This document shows, in pieces, positions 44,662-53,179 of a stretch of 64,000 bases of DNA. The stretch spans positions 2,653,154 to 2,717,153 of the forward strand of contig NZ_SOCE01000001.1 in NCBI RefSeq assembly GCF_004365175.1, in the 5' to 3' direction. This DNA comes from Kribbella voronezhensis (GTDB lineage Bacteria; Actinomycetota; Actinomycetes; Propionibacteriales; Kribbellaceae). Under the pieces are notes generated by a model. It had not been told where the DNA came from, did not search any database, and was given only the letters and a program-made list of their open reading frames with translations. Position 1 is the first letter of the stretch. The number at the start of each line of letters is the position of its first letter. A program made the translations under genes and the position numbers.

Positions 44662-45441
44662 ATGACCGTCCTTCAGCAGCAGACCAGCACACTTCCCCTG
44701 ACCGGCCGGCACGCGGTCGTGACCGGCGCCGCCAGCGGTATCGGCGCCGCGATCGCCGAACGGCTCGCAGCCGACGGCGCCTCGGTCGCCCTGCTGTCGC
44801 GCCGGACCGACCGGCTCGACGACCTGGGTGCTCGGATCACAGCGGCCGGCGGTACGGCGTACAGCGTCGGCGTGGACGTCACTTCACAGGAGTCCGTCGA
44901 CCGTGGCGTCGAGGTGATCGCCGAACGGCTCGGCCGCGTCGACCTGGTCGTGAACGCGGCCGGTGTGATGCTCGCGGCACCGATCCAGGAGGTCCGCGCC
45001 GACGACTGGTCCCGGATGATCGACACCAACCTGACCGGCGTACTGCGGCTGATCGGTGCCTTCACCCCCGATCTCATCGCCGCCGCGGCCGACGGCGGAA
45101 CGGCCGACCTGGTGAACATCTCCTCGATCGGCTCCCACCTGGTCTTCCCCGGCTACAGCGTGTACGGCGCGACGAAGGCCGCGCTCACCCAGTTGTCGAA
45201 CGCGATCCGCGCCGATCTGTCGCCGCTCGACGTCCGGGTCACCAACGTCGAGCCCGGCCTGACCGAATCCGAACTGGGCACCCACATGTCGGACGAGCAG
45301 CAGGCGATGCTGGCCGGCATGTTCGAGGCGATCGGCCCACTCACCTCCGCCGACATCGCCGACGTGGTCGCCTTCGCCGTCTCCCGCCGCCGCGAACTCA
45401 ACCTCCGCCACCTCATCGCCCTACCAACCCGCCAGGCCTGA
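44662..45441 (+). CDS. SDR family oxidoreductase divergent from the MmyB-type regulator
   Basis: 259 residues. The dinucleotide motif is VTGAASGIGAAIA, then NAAGVM, the catalytic Ser in ISSIGSH, and YGATK for the catalytic Tyr and Lys. The Arg pair in LLSRRTDRL suggests NADP. TAGGAGCAAGAG precedes the ATG. The 145-base divergent gap (44517-44661) should hold the regulator's operator; no clean palindrome was recognised. Substrate unknown. Confidence 0.88.
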   Translation: MTVLQQQTSTLPLTGRHAVVTGAASGIGAAIAERLAADGASVALLSRRTDRLDDLGARITAAGGTAYSVGVDVTSQESVDRGVEVIAERLGRVDLVVNAAGVMLAAPIQEVRADDWSRMIDTNLTGVLRLIGAFTPDLIAAAADGGTADLVNISSIGSHLVFPGYSVYGATKAALTQLSNAIRADLSPLDVRVTNVEPGLTESELGTHMSDEQQAMLAGMFEAIGPLTSADIADVVAFAVSRRRELNLRHLIALPTRQA

Positions 45442-45593
45442 TCCCCGGCATACGAGGCTTGGCGAGAGCTGCGCACAGCGCACCGCCTCACCGTCCGCCG
45501 AGAGCCGCGTGTGCCGGCGTACCCGCGAGAGCCGGGTGCGGCGTACCGGCGTACGGGGGTGAGACGGGTGGGCAGGGTCGGGCGGGGGTTTGT

Positions 45594-45599
45594 CAGACT
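45594..45599 (+). promoter_or_regulatory. -10 box of the second SDR gene (leaderless)
   Basis: CAGACT, six bases before ATG 45606. The preceding gap (45442-45593) has three imperfect GAGAGC(C/T)G-type repeats and no gene. Confidence 0.4.
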
Positions 45600-45605
45600 C
45601 GGGGT

Positions 45606-46355
45606 ATGACTTCTTCGCCGCGTCCAGTCGCTGTTGTCACCGGAGCCAGTAGTGGGATCGGGGCCGCGTCGGCCCGTCGTCTCGCCCGGGAAGGGTTCGA
45701 GGTGGTGTGCGCGGCCCGTCGGCTGGACCGGATCGAGGCGCTGGCCAAGGAGATCGACGGCCGCGCGATCCAGTGCGACGTCACCTCCGCAGCAGACGTC
45801 GCGGCGCTGGCCGAAGCTGTCGGCGATCGGGTCGACCTGCTGCTGAACAACGCAGGCGGCGCCTTCGGCTTCGAACCAGTCTCCGAGGCGGACCTCGACG
45901 CGTGGCGCCGGATGTTCGAGGTCAACGTGATCGGCGTCGCCGCCGTCACCAAGTCGTTGCTTCCGGCACTCATCGCCGCCGAGGGCCAGATCATCGTGAT
46001 GGGCTCGACGGCCGGCCAGGTCGCCTACGAAGGCGGTGGCGGCTACGTCGCCGCGAAGCACGCCGCCAAGGCCGTCGTCGACACCCTCCGGCTCGAGCTG
46101 TACGACCAGCCGGTCCGCGTCTGCGAGATCGCCCCCGGCATGGTCAAGAGCGAAGGCTTCGCCCTGACCCGCTTCGAAGGCGACCAGGCCAAGGCCGACG
46201 CCGTGTACGCCGGCGTCGCCGAGCCCCTCACCTCGGACGACATCGCCGACATCGTCGCCTGGATCGCCACCCGCCCCGCCCACGTCAACATCGACCGCCT
46301 AACAGTCCGCCCCCGAGCCCAAGCCGCCCAACACAAAGTCCACCGCGTCCAGTAG
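45606..46355 (+). CDS. SDR family oxidoreductase (YdfG-like)
   Basis: 249 residues. VTGASSGIGAASARRL, CAARRLDRI (NADP-type Arg), LLNNAGGAFG, a catalytic Ser in VMGSTAGQ and YVAAKHA are present. The layout resembles YdfG-type NADP-dependent 3-hydroxy acid dehydrogenases. The C-terminus is Arg/Gln-rich. It converges on the AbiEii gene with a six-base gap. Substrate unknown. Confidence 0.87.
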   Translation: MTSSPRPVAVVTGASSGIGAASARRLAREGFEVVCAARRLDRIEALAKEIDGRAIQCDVTSAADVAALAEAVGDRVDLLLNNAGGAFGFEPVSEADLDAWRRMFEVNVIGVAAVTKSLLPALIAAEGQIIVMGSTAGQVAYEGGGGYVAAKHAAKAVVDTLRLELYDQPVRVCEIAPGMVKSEGFALTRFEGDQAKADAVYAGVAEPLTSDDIADIVAWIATRPAHVNIDRLTVRPRAQAAQHKVHRVQ

Positions 46356-46361
46356 CTCGGC

Positions 46362-47267
46362 TCAGCCGACCCAACGCCGCTCGACCGGATCCCATCGCGT
46401 TTCCGCCGGAGCTTCACGAAGCAGGCCGTCGCCGAAGGTCACAACGGCATGCATCAATTCCTCGAAGTGCTGAGGAAGATGATCGCCCTCCTGACCGAGG
46501 TTCCGCCGATAGGCCGCGTACGCCGGTGACCGCAGCGCGACGATGCCGGTCACCACCTCCGACAAGGGCACCATCGGCGTACCGCGGAAGAGAACCGTCG
46601 CCATCAACGCTGCCCGTACACAGGACTGGGTGAAGGCCCGCAGACCAGTCAGCACATAGAGGTCGGCGAAATCCCGCACTCTGGTGTTGGCCGGGCCCAG
46701 CGCGATCGCAGTCGCCAGCTTCTCGGCCAGCACCGTCTCCATCGGGTAGCCGAGTATTTTGATCGGCTCCACCCCCGGCCTCAGCGCCGGCAACTCCACC
46801 AATCGGGGACCGGGCGTCACCGGATCGCCAAAATTGACGTCGAGTCGGAGCTTCACCGCCGCGGTCGCGATCCGGGCATCCATCGTGACCCGCACCCCGG
46901 CGTAGAGAGCACCGTCACGAATGAGCCGCGTCGTCAGACTGTCGGTCAGGAACTCGACTCCGTCCTCCGGGTCGTCCGCGGCCGCGATTTCCGCCACCCG
47001 AGCAGCGACCACTTCCTGGTCGCTCCGGAAGTTGCGCGCCAGCGCATCGAGATCCACCGTCGGGCGGCGCCGCCCGAAAGCGGCAAGCAGCATCCCGCCT
47101 TTGAGGACGAAATCATCGACGTGTTTCGACCGGCTCAGTCTGGCGAGCCACCGCTCAACGACGTACAGCGTCAGCAACTCCTGGGTTCCGCGACGATCCC
47201 GGCGTGCTCTGTTCTGCAAATCGAGGTAAGCACGCCCGGCCGGCGTCGAGCGATTGGTGGGAGTCAT
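46362..47267 (-). CDS. AbiEii/AbiGii-family nucleotidyltransferase toxin
   Basis: 301 residues. The nucleotidyltransferase core is VLKGGMLLAAFG followed by RPTVDLDALAR, giving the G-G and DxD pattern. YPMETVLAEKLATAI with RVRDFADLYVL is the second family signature. AbiEii toxins act as type IV toxin-antitoxin toxins and abort phage infection; some add nucleotides to tRNA. The ATG overlaps the antitoxin gene's stop by four bases (ATGA). Confidence 0.88.
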   Translation of the reverse strand: MTPTNRSTPAGRAYLDLQNRARRDRRGTQELLTLYVVERWLARLSRSKHVDDFVLKGGMLLAAFGRRRPTVDLDALARNFRSDQEVVAARVAEIAAADDPEDGVEFLTDSLTTRLIRDGALYAGVRVTMDARIATAAVKLRLDVNFGDPVTPGPRLVELPALRPGVEPIKILGYPMETVLAEKLATAIALGPANTRVRDFADLYVLTGLRAFTQSCVRAALMATVLFRGTPMVPLSEVVTGIVALRSPAYAAYRRNLGQEGDHLPQHFEELMHAVVTFGDGLLREAPAETRWDPVERRWVG

Positions 47268-47854
47268 CCGGCAGAAGCCACGTCGAGAGCTGCTCGCAAC
47301 GGGCCGTAGACGCCCAATTTCTCCGCATAATCCAGCAGCACTGCGGGGCGCGCGGTCGGCAGTCGGAGGTATCGCTGCAATGCCGAGTAGGCCACTGCAT
47401 CACCCCAGCGGTTCCGCAGCCGCATCAGATCCACGACAGTCCTGGCCGGTTCATACACCCGCACCCATTCGTCCGGGGCGGCTTCGAGCCGGGAAAGTCC
47501 CAGCTCGAAGGTGCCGGGATCGAAACGGAATGCTGACGTCGGCGGATAGTCGATCTGCGGTGCGCGCGAGCTTCTGGGCACCGCGATCTGCACCGAGGCC
47601 GGCAACTCGTCGGTCAGGTCCTGGGTCGCCGCGGCAGACAGACAGCAGACGATCCCGCCGGGCACCCGATGGGCAACGGCGAGGAGATCTGGAAAGGTCG
47701 CCGCCGGGGCATCGGTACGGCGAAAGACCCCTCGGGACAACTCGACGATCTGCCCGCTGTCACGCCACCTGTACAAGTCGCGCGGGTGCACTCCGAGGGC
47801 ACGAGCCGACCTCGTGGCGAAGGTCCTCGGCAGACGGCTTTCCAGCTCCCTCAT
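47264..47854 (-). CDS. AbiEi-family antitoxin / transcriptional repressor
   Basis: 196 residues. The N-terminal winged helix (ARALGVHPRDLYRWRDSGQIVELSRGVF pattern: helix-turn-helix then YRW and L..G.YR-like) is typical of AbiEi. The middle part has LLAVAHRVPGGIVCCLSAAA; the C-terminal part has VYEPARTVVDLMRLRNRWG. ATG 47854 is chosen since residues before it are not family-like. It probably represses its own promoter through repeats in 47855-47982, an unusually AT-rich gap here. Confidence 0.82.
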   Translation of the reverse strand: MRELESRLPRTFATRSARALGVHPRDLYRWRDSGQIVELSRGVFRRTDAPAATFPDLLAVAHRVPGGIVCCLSAAATQDLTDELPASVQIAVPRSSRAPQIDYPPTSAFRFDPGTFELGLSRLEAAPDEWVRVYEPARTVVDLMRLRNRWGDAVAYSALQRYLRLPTARPAVLLDYAEKLGVYGPLRAALDVASAG

Positions 47855-47982
47855 GGATAAAAGTGTTACATGGCATTGCAGTGCGTGCGACATATCTGTC
47901 CATCCCCCAGGCCGTGACCGTGCCGTTACATCTAACCCTGAGTAATCGCTCCATCGCAAATCCGCGAAGCCGATTCACTGGA

Positions 47983-48711
47983 TCAGTGGGCGCGGAGGCG
48001 GTCGGGGGGTGGGGAGTGGATGGGGAGGGGTGTGGTGGGGGTGGGGAGGGCGTAGCCGGCGTACAGGCGGTGGCGGATGGCTTCCAGCGGGAAGGTGCTC
48101 GGGTAGATCGCCATTTTGACGGTGATGCCTTCGAGGGTTGCTCTGAGCAACATTTCTTCGACGGTCGGGTCGGGGGCGCCGCGGGCGGCGAAGATCGAGC
48201 GGATGGCGTCTTCGACCTGGGACAGGCGGGCCGACTTGGCGGCTTCCACCTCGGCGAAGACGGGGTGGGTGCCGGGCTGCATCATCAGGGAGATCGCGAG
48301 GCGCTGGATCGGCAGGGTCGAGGCGGCTGCCATCAGGGCCCCGTCGATGATGCCGGCGAGCCGTTCGTCCGCCGTACCTGGGAGTTCGATGATGCCGGCG
48401 ATGCCGTCGAGCCAGCGGTCGAGCAGTTCGGCCGCCAGCCGGGTCTTGCCGGGGAAGTAGTAGGTGACCAGCCCGCGGGACACCCCGGCACGCTCCGTGA
48501 CGTCGGAGATCGACGCGGCCTCGTAGCCCTTCTCGGCAAAGACCTCGAGCGCGGCCGCGAGGATGCGTTCGCGGGACTTCTCCCGCAGTTCGGCATTGGT
48601 ACTGGCGGAGCGCGGCAAGCGGATCGCTGCCCTTTCTTCCAACCCGGGAGGAACGGATCGGGGCGTTCGGACCCGGGCCGGGCCGAGCAACCCCCCACGG
48701 ACACTCGGCAC
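47983..48711 (-). CDS. TetR family transcriptional regulator
   Basis: Up to 242 residues. The TetR helix-turn-helix is RILAAALEVFAEKGYEAASI, then TERAGVSRGLVTYYFPGKTRL. About 45 residues before it are Pro/Arg-rich and not conserved; TTG 48618, with AGAAAGGG upstream, would give a more usual 211-residue protein. The C-terminus is Pro-rich. It diverges from typA, but typA is housekeeping, so its target is probably itself or elsewhere. CTGT-N4-ACAG at 48762-48773 is a possible site. Confidence 0.82.
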   Translation of the reverse strand: MPSVRGGLLGPARVRTPRSVPPGLEERAAIRLPRSASTNAELREKSRERILAAALEVFAEKGYEAASISDVTERAGVSRGLVTYYFPGKTRLAAELLDRWLDGIAGIIELPGTADERLAGIIDGALMAAASTLPIQRLAISLMMQPGTHPVFAEVEAAKSARLSQVEDAIRSIFAARGAPDPTVEEMLLRATLEGITVKMAIYPSTFPLEAIRHRLYAGYALPTPTTPLPIHSPPPDRLRAH

Positions 48712-48943
48712 GCCCGGGACCGCCCCCGGAGCCTGCGGCCGCGGATCGCGACACTCATAGACTGTACGGACAGCGAACGAATGTCACAACCGGTTTCGTG
48801 GACACCGTGTGTCACCGGTACCATGGACCGGCTGCGCCCTGCCTGTCGAGTGGCACGTAGATCCCCCGTAGCCACCGCCTGAACCCATCTGGCCGAACGC
48901 CTCGCAGGCCGACGCCGACGAATTATGCTTGGAGCGCTTCCGC

Positions 48944-50806
48944 ATGCCCCTCCGTAATGATCTGCGCAACGTGGCCATCGTGGCCCACGTCGACCACGGG
49001 AAGACCACCCTGGTCGACGCGATGCTGTGGCAGTCCGGCGCGTTCGGAGCCCACCAGCACGTCGACGAACGGGCGATGGACTCCGGCGACCTGGAGCGTG
49101 AGAAGGGCATCACGATCCTCGCCAAGAACACCGCCGTGCGGCACAAGATGGCCAACGGCGAGCAGATGACGCTGAACATCATCGACACCCCCGGCCACGC
49201 CGACTTCGGTGGTGAGGTCGAGCGCGGCCTGTCGATGGTGGACGCGATCGTCCTGCTGGTCGACGCTTCCGAGGGCCCGCTGCCGCAGACGCGGTTCGTA
49301 CTGCGTAAGGCGCTCGCCCGCAACATGCCGGTCATCCTGGTCGTGAACAAGGTGGACCGGCCGGACGCCCGCATCGCCGAGGTCGTCGACGAGACCTACG
49401 AGTTGTTCCTGGACCTGCTGGACCACGACGCCGACCAGAGCGCGCTCGACTTCCCGGTCGTGTATGCCTCGGCCCGGGCCGGCCGCGCCTCGCTGAACCA
49501 GCCGGCCGACGGCGGCCTGCCGGACTCCGAGGACCTCGAGCCGCTGTTCGAGACGATCCTGGCGAACGTGCCGGCTCCGTCGTACACGGAAGGCGCTCCG
49601 CTGCAGGCGCACGTCACCAACCTGGACGCCTCCCCGTTCCTCGGCCGGCTCGCGCTGGTCCGCGTGCACGAGGGCACCCTGAAGAAGGGCGCCCAGGTCG
49701 CCTGGTGCAAGCACGACGGCTCGATCCAGAAGGTCAAGATCACCGAACTGCTGATCACCGAGGCGCTCGAGCGGGTGCCCGGCGACTCGGCCGGGCCGGG
49801 TGACATCGTCGCGATCGCCGGCATCCCGGAGATCATGATCGGCGACACGCTGGCCGACGCCGACGACCCGAAGCCGCTGCCGCTGATCACCGTGGACGAG
49901 CCGGCCATCTCGATGACGATCGGCACCAACACCTCGCCGCTGGCCGGCCGGATCAAGGGCACCAAGGTCACCGCCCGGCTGGTCAAGGACCGCCTCGACC
50001 GCGAACTGGTCGGCAACGTGTCGCTGAAGGTGCTGCCGACCGAGCGTCCGGACACCTGGGAGGTGCAGGGCCGTGGCGAGCTGGCGCTGGCCATCCTGGT
50101 CGAGCAGATGCGCCGCGAGGGGTACGAGCTGACCGTCGGCAAGCCGCAGGTGGTCGCCAAGGAGATCAACGGCAAGCGGCACGAGCCGGTCGAGCGGCTG
50201 ACGATCGACTGCCCGGAGGAGTACCTCGGCACCGTCACCCAGCTGCTCGCGGTCCGCAAGGGCCGGATGGAGCAGATGACCAACCACGGCACCGGCTGGG
50301 TCCGGATGGAGTTCCTGGTGCCGGCCCGCGGCCTGATCGGCTTCCGCACCGAGTTCCTCACCGACACCCGCGGTACGGGTATCGCGCACCACGTCTTCGA
50401 GGGTTACGAGCCCTGGTTCGGCGAGCTACGCACCCGCCCGTCGGGCTCGCTGGTCTCCGACCGCACCGGCGTCACCACGTCGTACGCGATGGTGAACCTG
50501 CAGGAGCGCGGCACGATGTTCTGCGAGCCGGGCACCGATGTCTACGAGGGCATGGTGGTCGGCGAGAACTCGCGCGCCGACGACATGGACGTGAACATCA
50601 CCCGTGAGAAGAAGATGACCAACGTCCGGTCGAACGCCGACGAGTTCGAGAAGCTCGTCCCGGCCCGCAAGCTGTCGCTCGAGCAGTCGCTGGAGTTCTG
50701 CCGCGAGGACGAGTGTGTCGAGGTGACTCCGGATGCCGTTCGCATCCGTAAGGTCGCGCTGACCCAGATCGAGCGCGCGAAGCTCGGCCGCAAGAGCAAG
50801 GCCTGA
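48944..50806 (+). CDS. typA: Ribosome-associated GTPase TypA/BipA
   Basis: 620 residues. G1 AHVDHGKTTL, G2 region EREKGITIL, G3 DTPGHADFGGEVER, G4 NKVDRPDA. EF-G-like domains follow, and the BipA-specific C-terminal domain includes RGLIGFRTEFLTDTRGTG. It acts in ribosome assembly and stress adaptation. ATG 48944 has GGAG ten bases upstream (48930-48933); a TATGCT box lies at 48924-48929. An in-frame TTG at 48929 is less likely. Confidence 0.95.
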   Translation: MPLRNDLRNVAIVAHVDHGKTTLVDAMLWQSGAFGAHQHVDERAMDSGDLEREKGITILAKNTAVRHKMANGEQMTLNIIDTPGHADFGGEVERGLSMVDAIVLLVDASEGPLPQTRFVLRKALARNMPVILVVNKVDRPDARIAEVVDETYELFLDLLDHDADQSALDFPVVYASARAGRASLNQPADGGLPDSEDLEPLFETILANVPAPSYTEGAPLQAHVTNLDASPFLGRLALVRVHEGTLKKGAQVAWCKHDGSIQKVKITELLITEALERVPGDSAGPGDIVAIAGIPEIMIGDTLADADDPKPLPLITVDEPAISMTIGTNTSPLAGRIKGTKVTARLVKDRLDRELVGNVSLKVLPTERPDTWEVQGRGELALAILVEQMRREGYELTVGKPQVVAKEINGKRHEPVERLTIDCPEEYLGTVTQLLAVRKGRMEQMTNHGTGWVRMEFLVPARGLIGFRTEFLTDTRGTGIAHHVFEGYEPWFGELRTRPSGSLVSDRTGVTTSYAMVNLQERGTMFCEPGTDVYEGMVVGENSRADDMDVNITREKKMTNVRSNADEFEKLVPARKLSLEQSLEFCREDECVEVTPDAVRIRKVALTQIERAKLGRKSKA

Positions 50807-50843
50807 GTTTTCTGTCTGTAGGGCCTGAGCAATCTGTCGGTGG
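50800..50843 (+). repeat. 22-base tandem duplication spanning the typA stop codon
   Basis: GGCCTGAG at 50800 and again at 50822, each followed by three variable bases and TCTGTC(T/G)GT. 17 of 22 positions match. The first copy contains the real TGA; the second is untranslated. Confidence 0.7.
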
Positions 50844-50879
50844 GGCTCGATAGGCTGAGCCCAACGCGGTGGTCGCTGA

Positions 50880-50930
50880 CCTGGTTGTGGGATCCGGCGG
50901 GGAGAAAGTTTCGGATCGTTATCAACCAGG
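50880..50930 (+). promoter_or_regulatory. Structured leader before L,D-transpeptidase 1
   Basis: Nested inverted repeats: CCTGGTTG (50880-50887) pairs with CAACCAGG (50923-50930), and GATCCG (50891-50896) with CGGATC (50912-50917). With a TAGGCT box at 50851-50856 as -10, the mRNA leader would be about 128 bases with this hairpin in the middle. A smaller hairpin GGGCTC-N8-GAGCCC (50843-50862) overlaps that box and may end typA. Confidence 0.55.
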
Positions 50931-50990
50931 CGGGCCGCCGCTGCGTCTGTCTAGTTGTAAGTCACTCAGTTGGGGGAAGGAAAAAGAGAC

Positions 50991-51578
50991 ATGAGCATTC
51001 TGCGTAAGCTCGGCGCCACCACGACGGCAGTCGCGATGTTGGGTGTAGGCGTTCTGACGGCCGCCACGGCGGACGCTGCCGCACCTGTCGCCCAGGCCGC
51101 ACCGGTCCTGGCGGCAGCGCCGAAGGTTGCGCCCAAGGCTGTCGTCGCGCCGAAGGTCGCCACGAAGTCGACGGCGGCCAGCACACTGGTCCCGGGCAAG
51201 CTGCGGCTGGACAAGCGCTGCATGACCGGCCGGATCCTCTGCTCGAACAAGAAGACCCGCAAGCTCGTCTTCATGGTCAACGGCAAGCTCCAGGCCGTCG
51301 TCGACGCCCGCTACGGCGCGCCGCGGACGCCGACCCGGAACGGCAGCTTCAAGGTCTACCGCAAGTCGAAGAACCACGTGTCCTCGCTGTACAAGTCGCC
51401 GATGCCGTACGCGATGTTCTTCAGCGGCGGCGAAGCGATCCACTACTCGGCCGACTTCCGCGCCCGCGGCTACAACGGCGCGTCGCACGGCTGCCTGAAC
51501 GTCCGCGACAAGGCCAAGCTCGCTTGGATCTTCGCGCGCGTCCCGGTCGGCACCAAGGTGCTCATCTACAGCGCCTGA
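50991..51578 (+). CDS. L,D-transpeptidase 1 (YkuD family)
   Basis: 195 residues. Signal peptide (1-30, ATADAAA), an Ala/Pro/Lys-rich linker (40-65), then a YkuD catalytic domain with HYSADFRARGYNGASHGCLN, the His and the catalytic Cys of SHGCLNVR. It would form 3-3 cross-links or attach proteins to peptidoglycan. The ATG has GGGGGAAGGAAAAAG upstream. It is close to the C-terminal half of L,D-transpeptidase 2 (YAMFFSGG and SHGC(L/V)NVRD shared), so the two are paralogs flanking the macro-domain gene. Confidence 0.9.
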   Translation: MSILRKLGATTTAVAMLGVGVLTAATADAAAPVAQAAPVLAAAPKVAPKAVVAPKVATKSTAASTLVPGKLRLDKRCMTGRILCSNKKTRKLVFMVNGKLQAVVDARYGAPRTPTRNGSFKVYRKSKNHVSSLYKSPMPYAMFFSGGEAIHYSADFRARGYNGASHGCLNVRDKAKLAWIFARVPVGTKVLIYSA

Positions 51579-51584
51579 TCGGTA

Positions 51585-52124
51585 CTACGTTTTGCGCGGC
51601 GGCCCGGATTCCGGGTCGCCGCGTTCTTCGTTCTCCAGCGCCTTCGCGAACGCCTTGTAGAGCCCGGGATTGATGAGGCAGAAGGTCGCCTGGGTCACCT
51701 CGGTCGGCGTACGAAGCAATGTCCGTACTGCGATGTCGGCTGCTTCCTGCGCAGGCCAGCCGTAGATCCCTGCCGACACGGCCGGCAGCGTCATCCGGCG
51801 TACGGACAACTCGTCGGCGATCCGCAGCGCGTTGCGGTAGGCGGACTCCAGCAAGGCCGGATCGCGTTGCCCTGCGACGTAGTTGGGCCCGACGACATGG
51901 ATCACGTACTGCGCGGGGAGGTTGCCCGCTGTGGTCCAGCCGGCCTGGCCCGTCGGCACCCCGTTCGGGTACCGCTCGATGCACTCGGCCAGGATCGAGG
52001 GCCCACCGGCTCGGTGGATGGCGCCGTCCACGCCGCCCCCGCCGCGAAGGGCATGGTGGGCCGCGTTGACGATCGCGTCGGTGGCGACCGTGGTGATGTC
52101 ATCAGTACTGAGCACGATCTCCAT
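51585..52124 (-). CDS. Macro-domain ADP-ribose hydrolase
   Basis: 179 residues. DAIVNAAHHALRGGGGVDGAIHRAGG is the macro-domain ADP-ribose loop (N-A-A and GGGGVDGAI); PAVSAGIYGWPAQEAA is the second loop. The closest class is the MacroD/YmdB type, which removes ADP-ribose or deacetylates O-acetyl-ADP-ribose. ATG 52124 is preceded by AAGGAGGAG. It sits on the opposite strand between two L,D-transpeptidase genes; a functional tie is not evident. Confidence 0.9.
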   Translation of the reverse strand: MEIVLSTDDITTVATDAIVNAAHHALRGGGGVDGAIHRAGGPSILAECIERYPNGVPTGQAGWTTAGNLPAQYVIHVVGPNYVAGQRDPALLESAYRNALRIADELSVRRMTLPAVSAGIYGWPAQEAADIAVRTLLRTPTEVTQATFCLINPGLYKAFAKALENEERGDPESGPPRKT

Positions 52125-52197
52125 CGGGCTCCTCCTTGTGTGACAGGTCACGAACTGCTCACGAGAGGTGACCCGGTTGTGTTCTGCAACCTACGCT

Positions 52198-52234
52198 GGG
52201 CGCGCACCGGGGTGACACTCCGGTACCGGCGCCC
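52198..52234 (+). promoter_or_regulatory. Structured leader before L,D-transpeptidase 2
   Basis: GGGCGC (52198-52203) pairs with GCGCCC (52229-52234) around an inner ACCGG-N9-CCGGT hairpin (52206-52224). A TACGCT at 52192-52197 could be the -10, giving a leader of about 105 bases. GTCC-GTGA-GGAC (52254-52265) adds a second small hairpin. I could not match it to a known riboswitch. Confidence 0.45.
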
Positions 52235-52307
52235 GCCCGGCGCCAACCAAGCGGTCCGTGAGGACGTCCCAGCTTATGCGGGGGCAGATCGACCACGAGG
52301 GGTCCCG

Positions 52308-53174
52308 ATGCGTTTCTTCCGTAAGGCGCCGGCCTTCCGCCACGTACTGGCCGCAGCCGTCGTCACGGCCGCGATCGCCGCCGTGGCCGGTGCCGGAACG
52401 ACGGCGACCGCGGCACCCTCGTCGACCGGCTCGACGGGCTCGACCGCTTCGACGGCTTCGACCGCTTCGACGGCCTCGACGGCTGAGCTGAAGACGGTGC
52501 CGTTCGAGGTGTCCGGTGAGCTGCCGATCTACCCCAAGGCGCTGTGGCGCAACGGTTCCAGCGGAGCCGACGTACGCAAGGTGGAAGCGCGCCTCGTCCA
52601 GCTCAAGCTGCTCACCAAGCAGTACCAGGACGATTCGTTCGGGACGATGACGCGGGCCGCGGTGAAGAAGTTCCAGACCGCGCACGGGATCCCACCGCTC
52701 GGCTATGTCGACCAGAACACCTGGACGAAGCTGACCGCCGCAACGCACGAGCCGACCCAGACCGAACTCTTCCCGCCCGCCCCTGTCGTCGACGGCAAGA
52801 AACTCGACCAGCGGTGCGCGACCGGCGTCGCTCTCTGCATCGACAAGACCAGCCGCAAACTACGCTACGTCGTCGACGGCGTCGTCAAGATGACGATGGA
52901 CGTCCGCTTCGGCGCCCAGAAGACCGCAACCCGCGAAGGCGGCTTCACGGTCGGCTGGAAGAGCATCGACCACGTCTCCAAGCTGTACGACTCGAAGATG
53001 CCGTACGCGATGTTCTTCAGCGGCGGCCAAGCCGTCCACTACTCCTCCGACTTCGCCGCCCGAGGCTACGCCGGCGCCTCCCACGGCTGTGTCAACGTCC
53101 GAGACCTCACCAAAATCAAGTCCCTCTTCGCCCAGGTCCACGTAGGCGACAAGGTCATCGTCTACCGCTCGTAG
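52308..53174 (+). CDS. L,D-transpeptidase 2 with peptidoglycan-binding domain
   Basis: 288 residues. Signal peptide (1 to about 36), a Ser/Thr/Ala/Gly repeat (STASTASTA), a PG_binding_1 domain (about 75-145: LWRNGSSGADVRKVEARLVQL, FGTMTRAAVKKFQTAHGI), then the YkuD catalytic domain with SHGCVNVRD. The order is typical of secreted L,D-transpeptidases. ATG 52308 follows CGAGGGG; the open frame runs upstream without need. Its last 120 residues closely parallel L,D-transpeptidase 1. Confidence 0.92.
   Translation: MRFFRKAPAFRHVLAAAVVTAAIAAVAGAGTTATAAPSSTGSTGSTASTASTASTASTAELKTVPFEVSGELPIYPKALWRNGSSGADVRKVEARLVQLKLLTKQYQDDSFGTMTRAAVKKFQTAHGIPPLGYVDQNTWTKLTAATHEPTQTELFPPAPVVDGKKLDQRCATGVALCIDKTSRKLRYVVDGVVKMTMDVRFGAQKTATREGGFTVGWKSIDHVSKLYDSKMPYAMFFSGGQAVHYSSDFAARGYAGASHGCVNVRDLTKIKSLFAQVHVGDKVIVYRS
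52422..52484 (+). repeat. 9-base tandem repeat, seven copies, inside the transpeptidase 2 linker
   Basis: TCGAC(C/G)G(C/G)(C/T)-type units encode (S-T-G/A) repeats between signal peptide and domain. The DNA is nearly periodic, so linker length may vary between strains. Confidence 0.85.
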
Positions 53175-53179
53175 ATTCA

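Noticed and set aside
48616-48754. Leaderless GTG at 48754 as the TetR start
   Set aside because: A TACAGT box lies six bases before it, but this GTG is in a different frame from the TetR protein.
52198-52307. c-di-AMP (ydaO-type) riboswitch before L,D-transpeptidase 2
   Set aside because: GGGGTGA is present, but the conserved CCGACAGCTAACC-type end and overall order are not.
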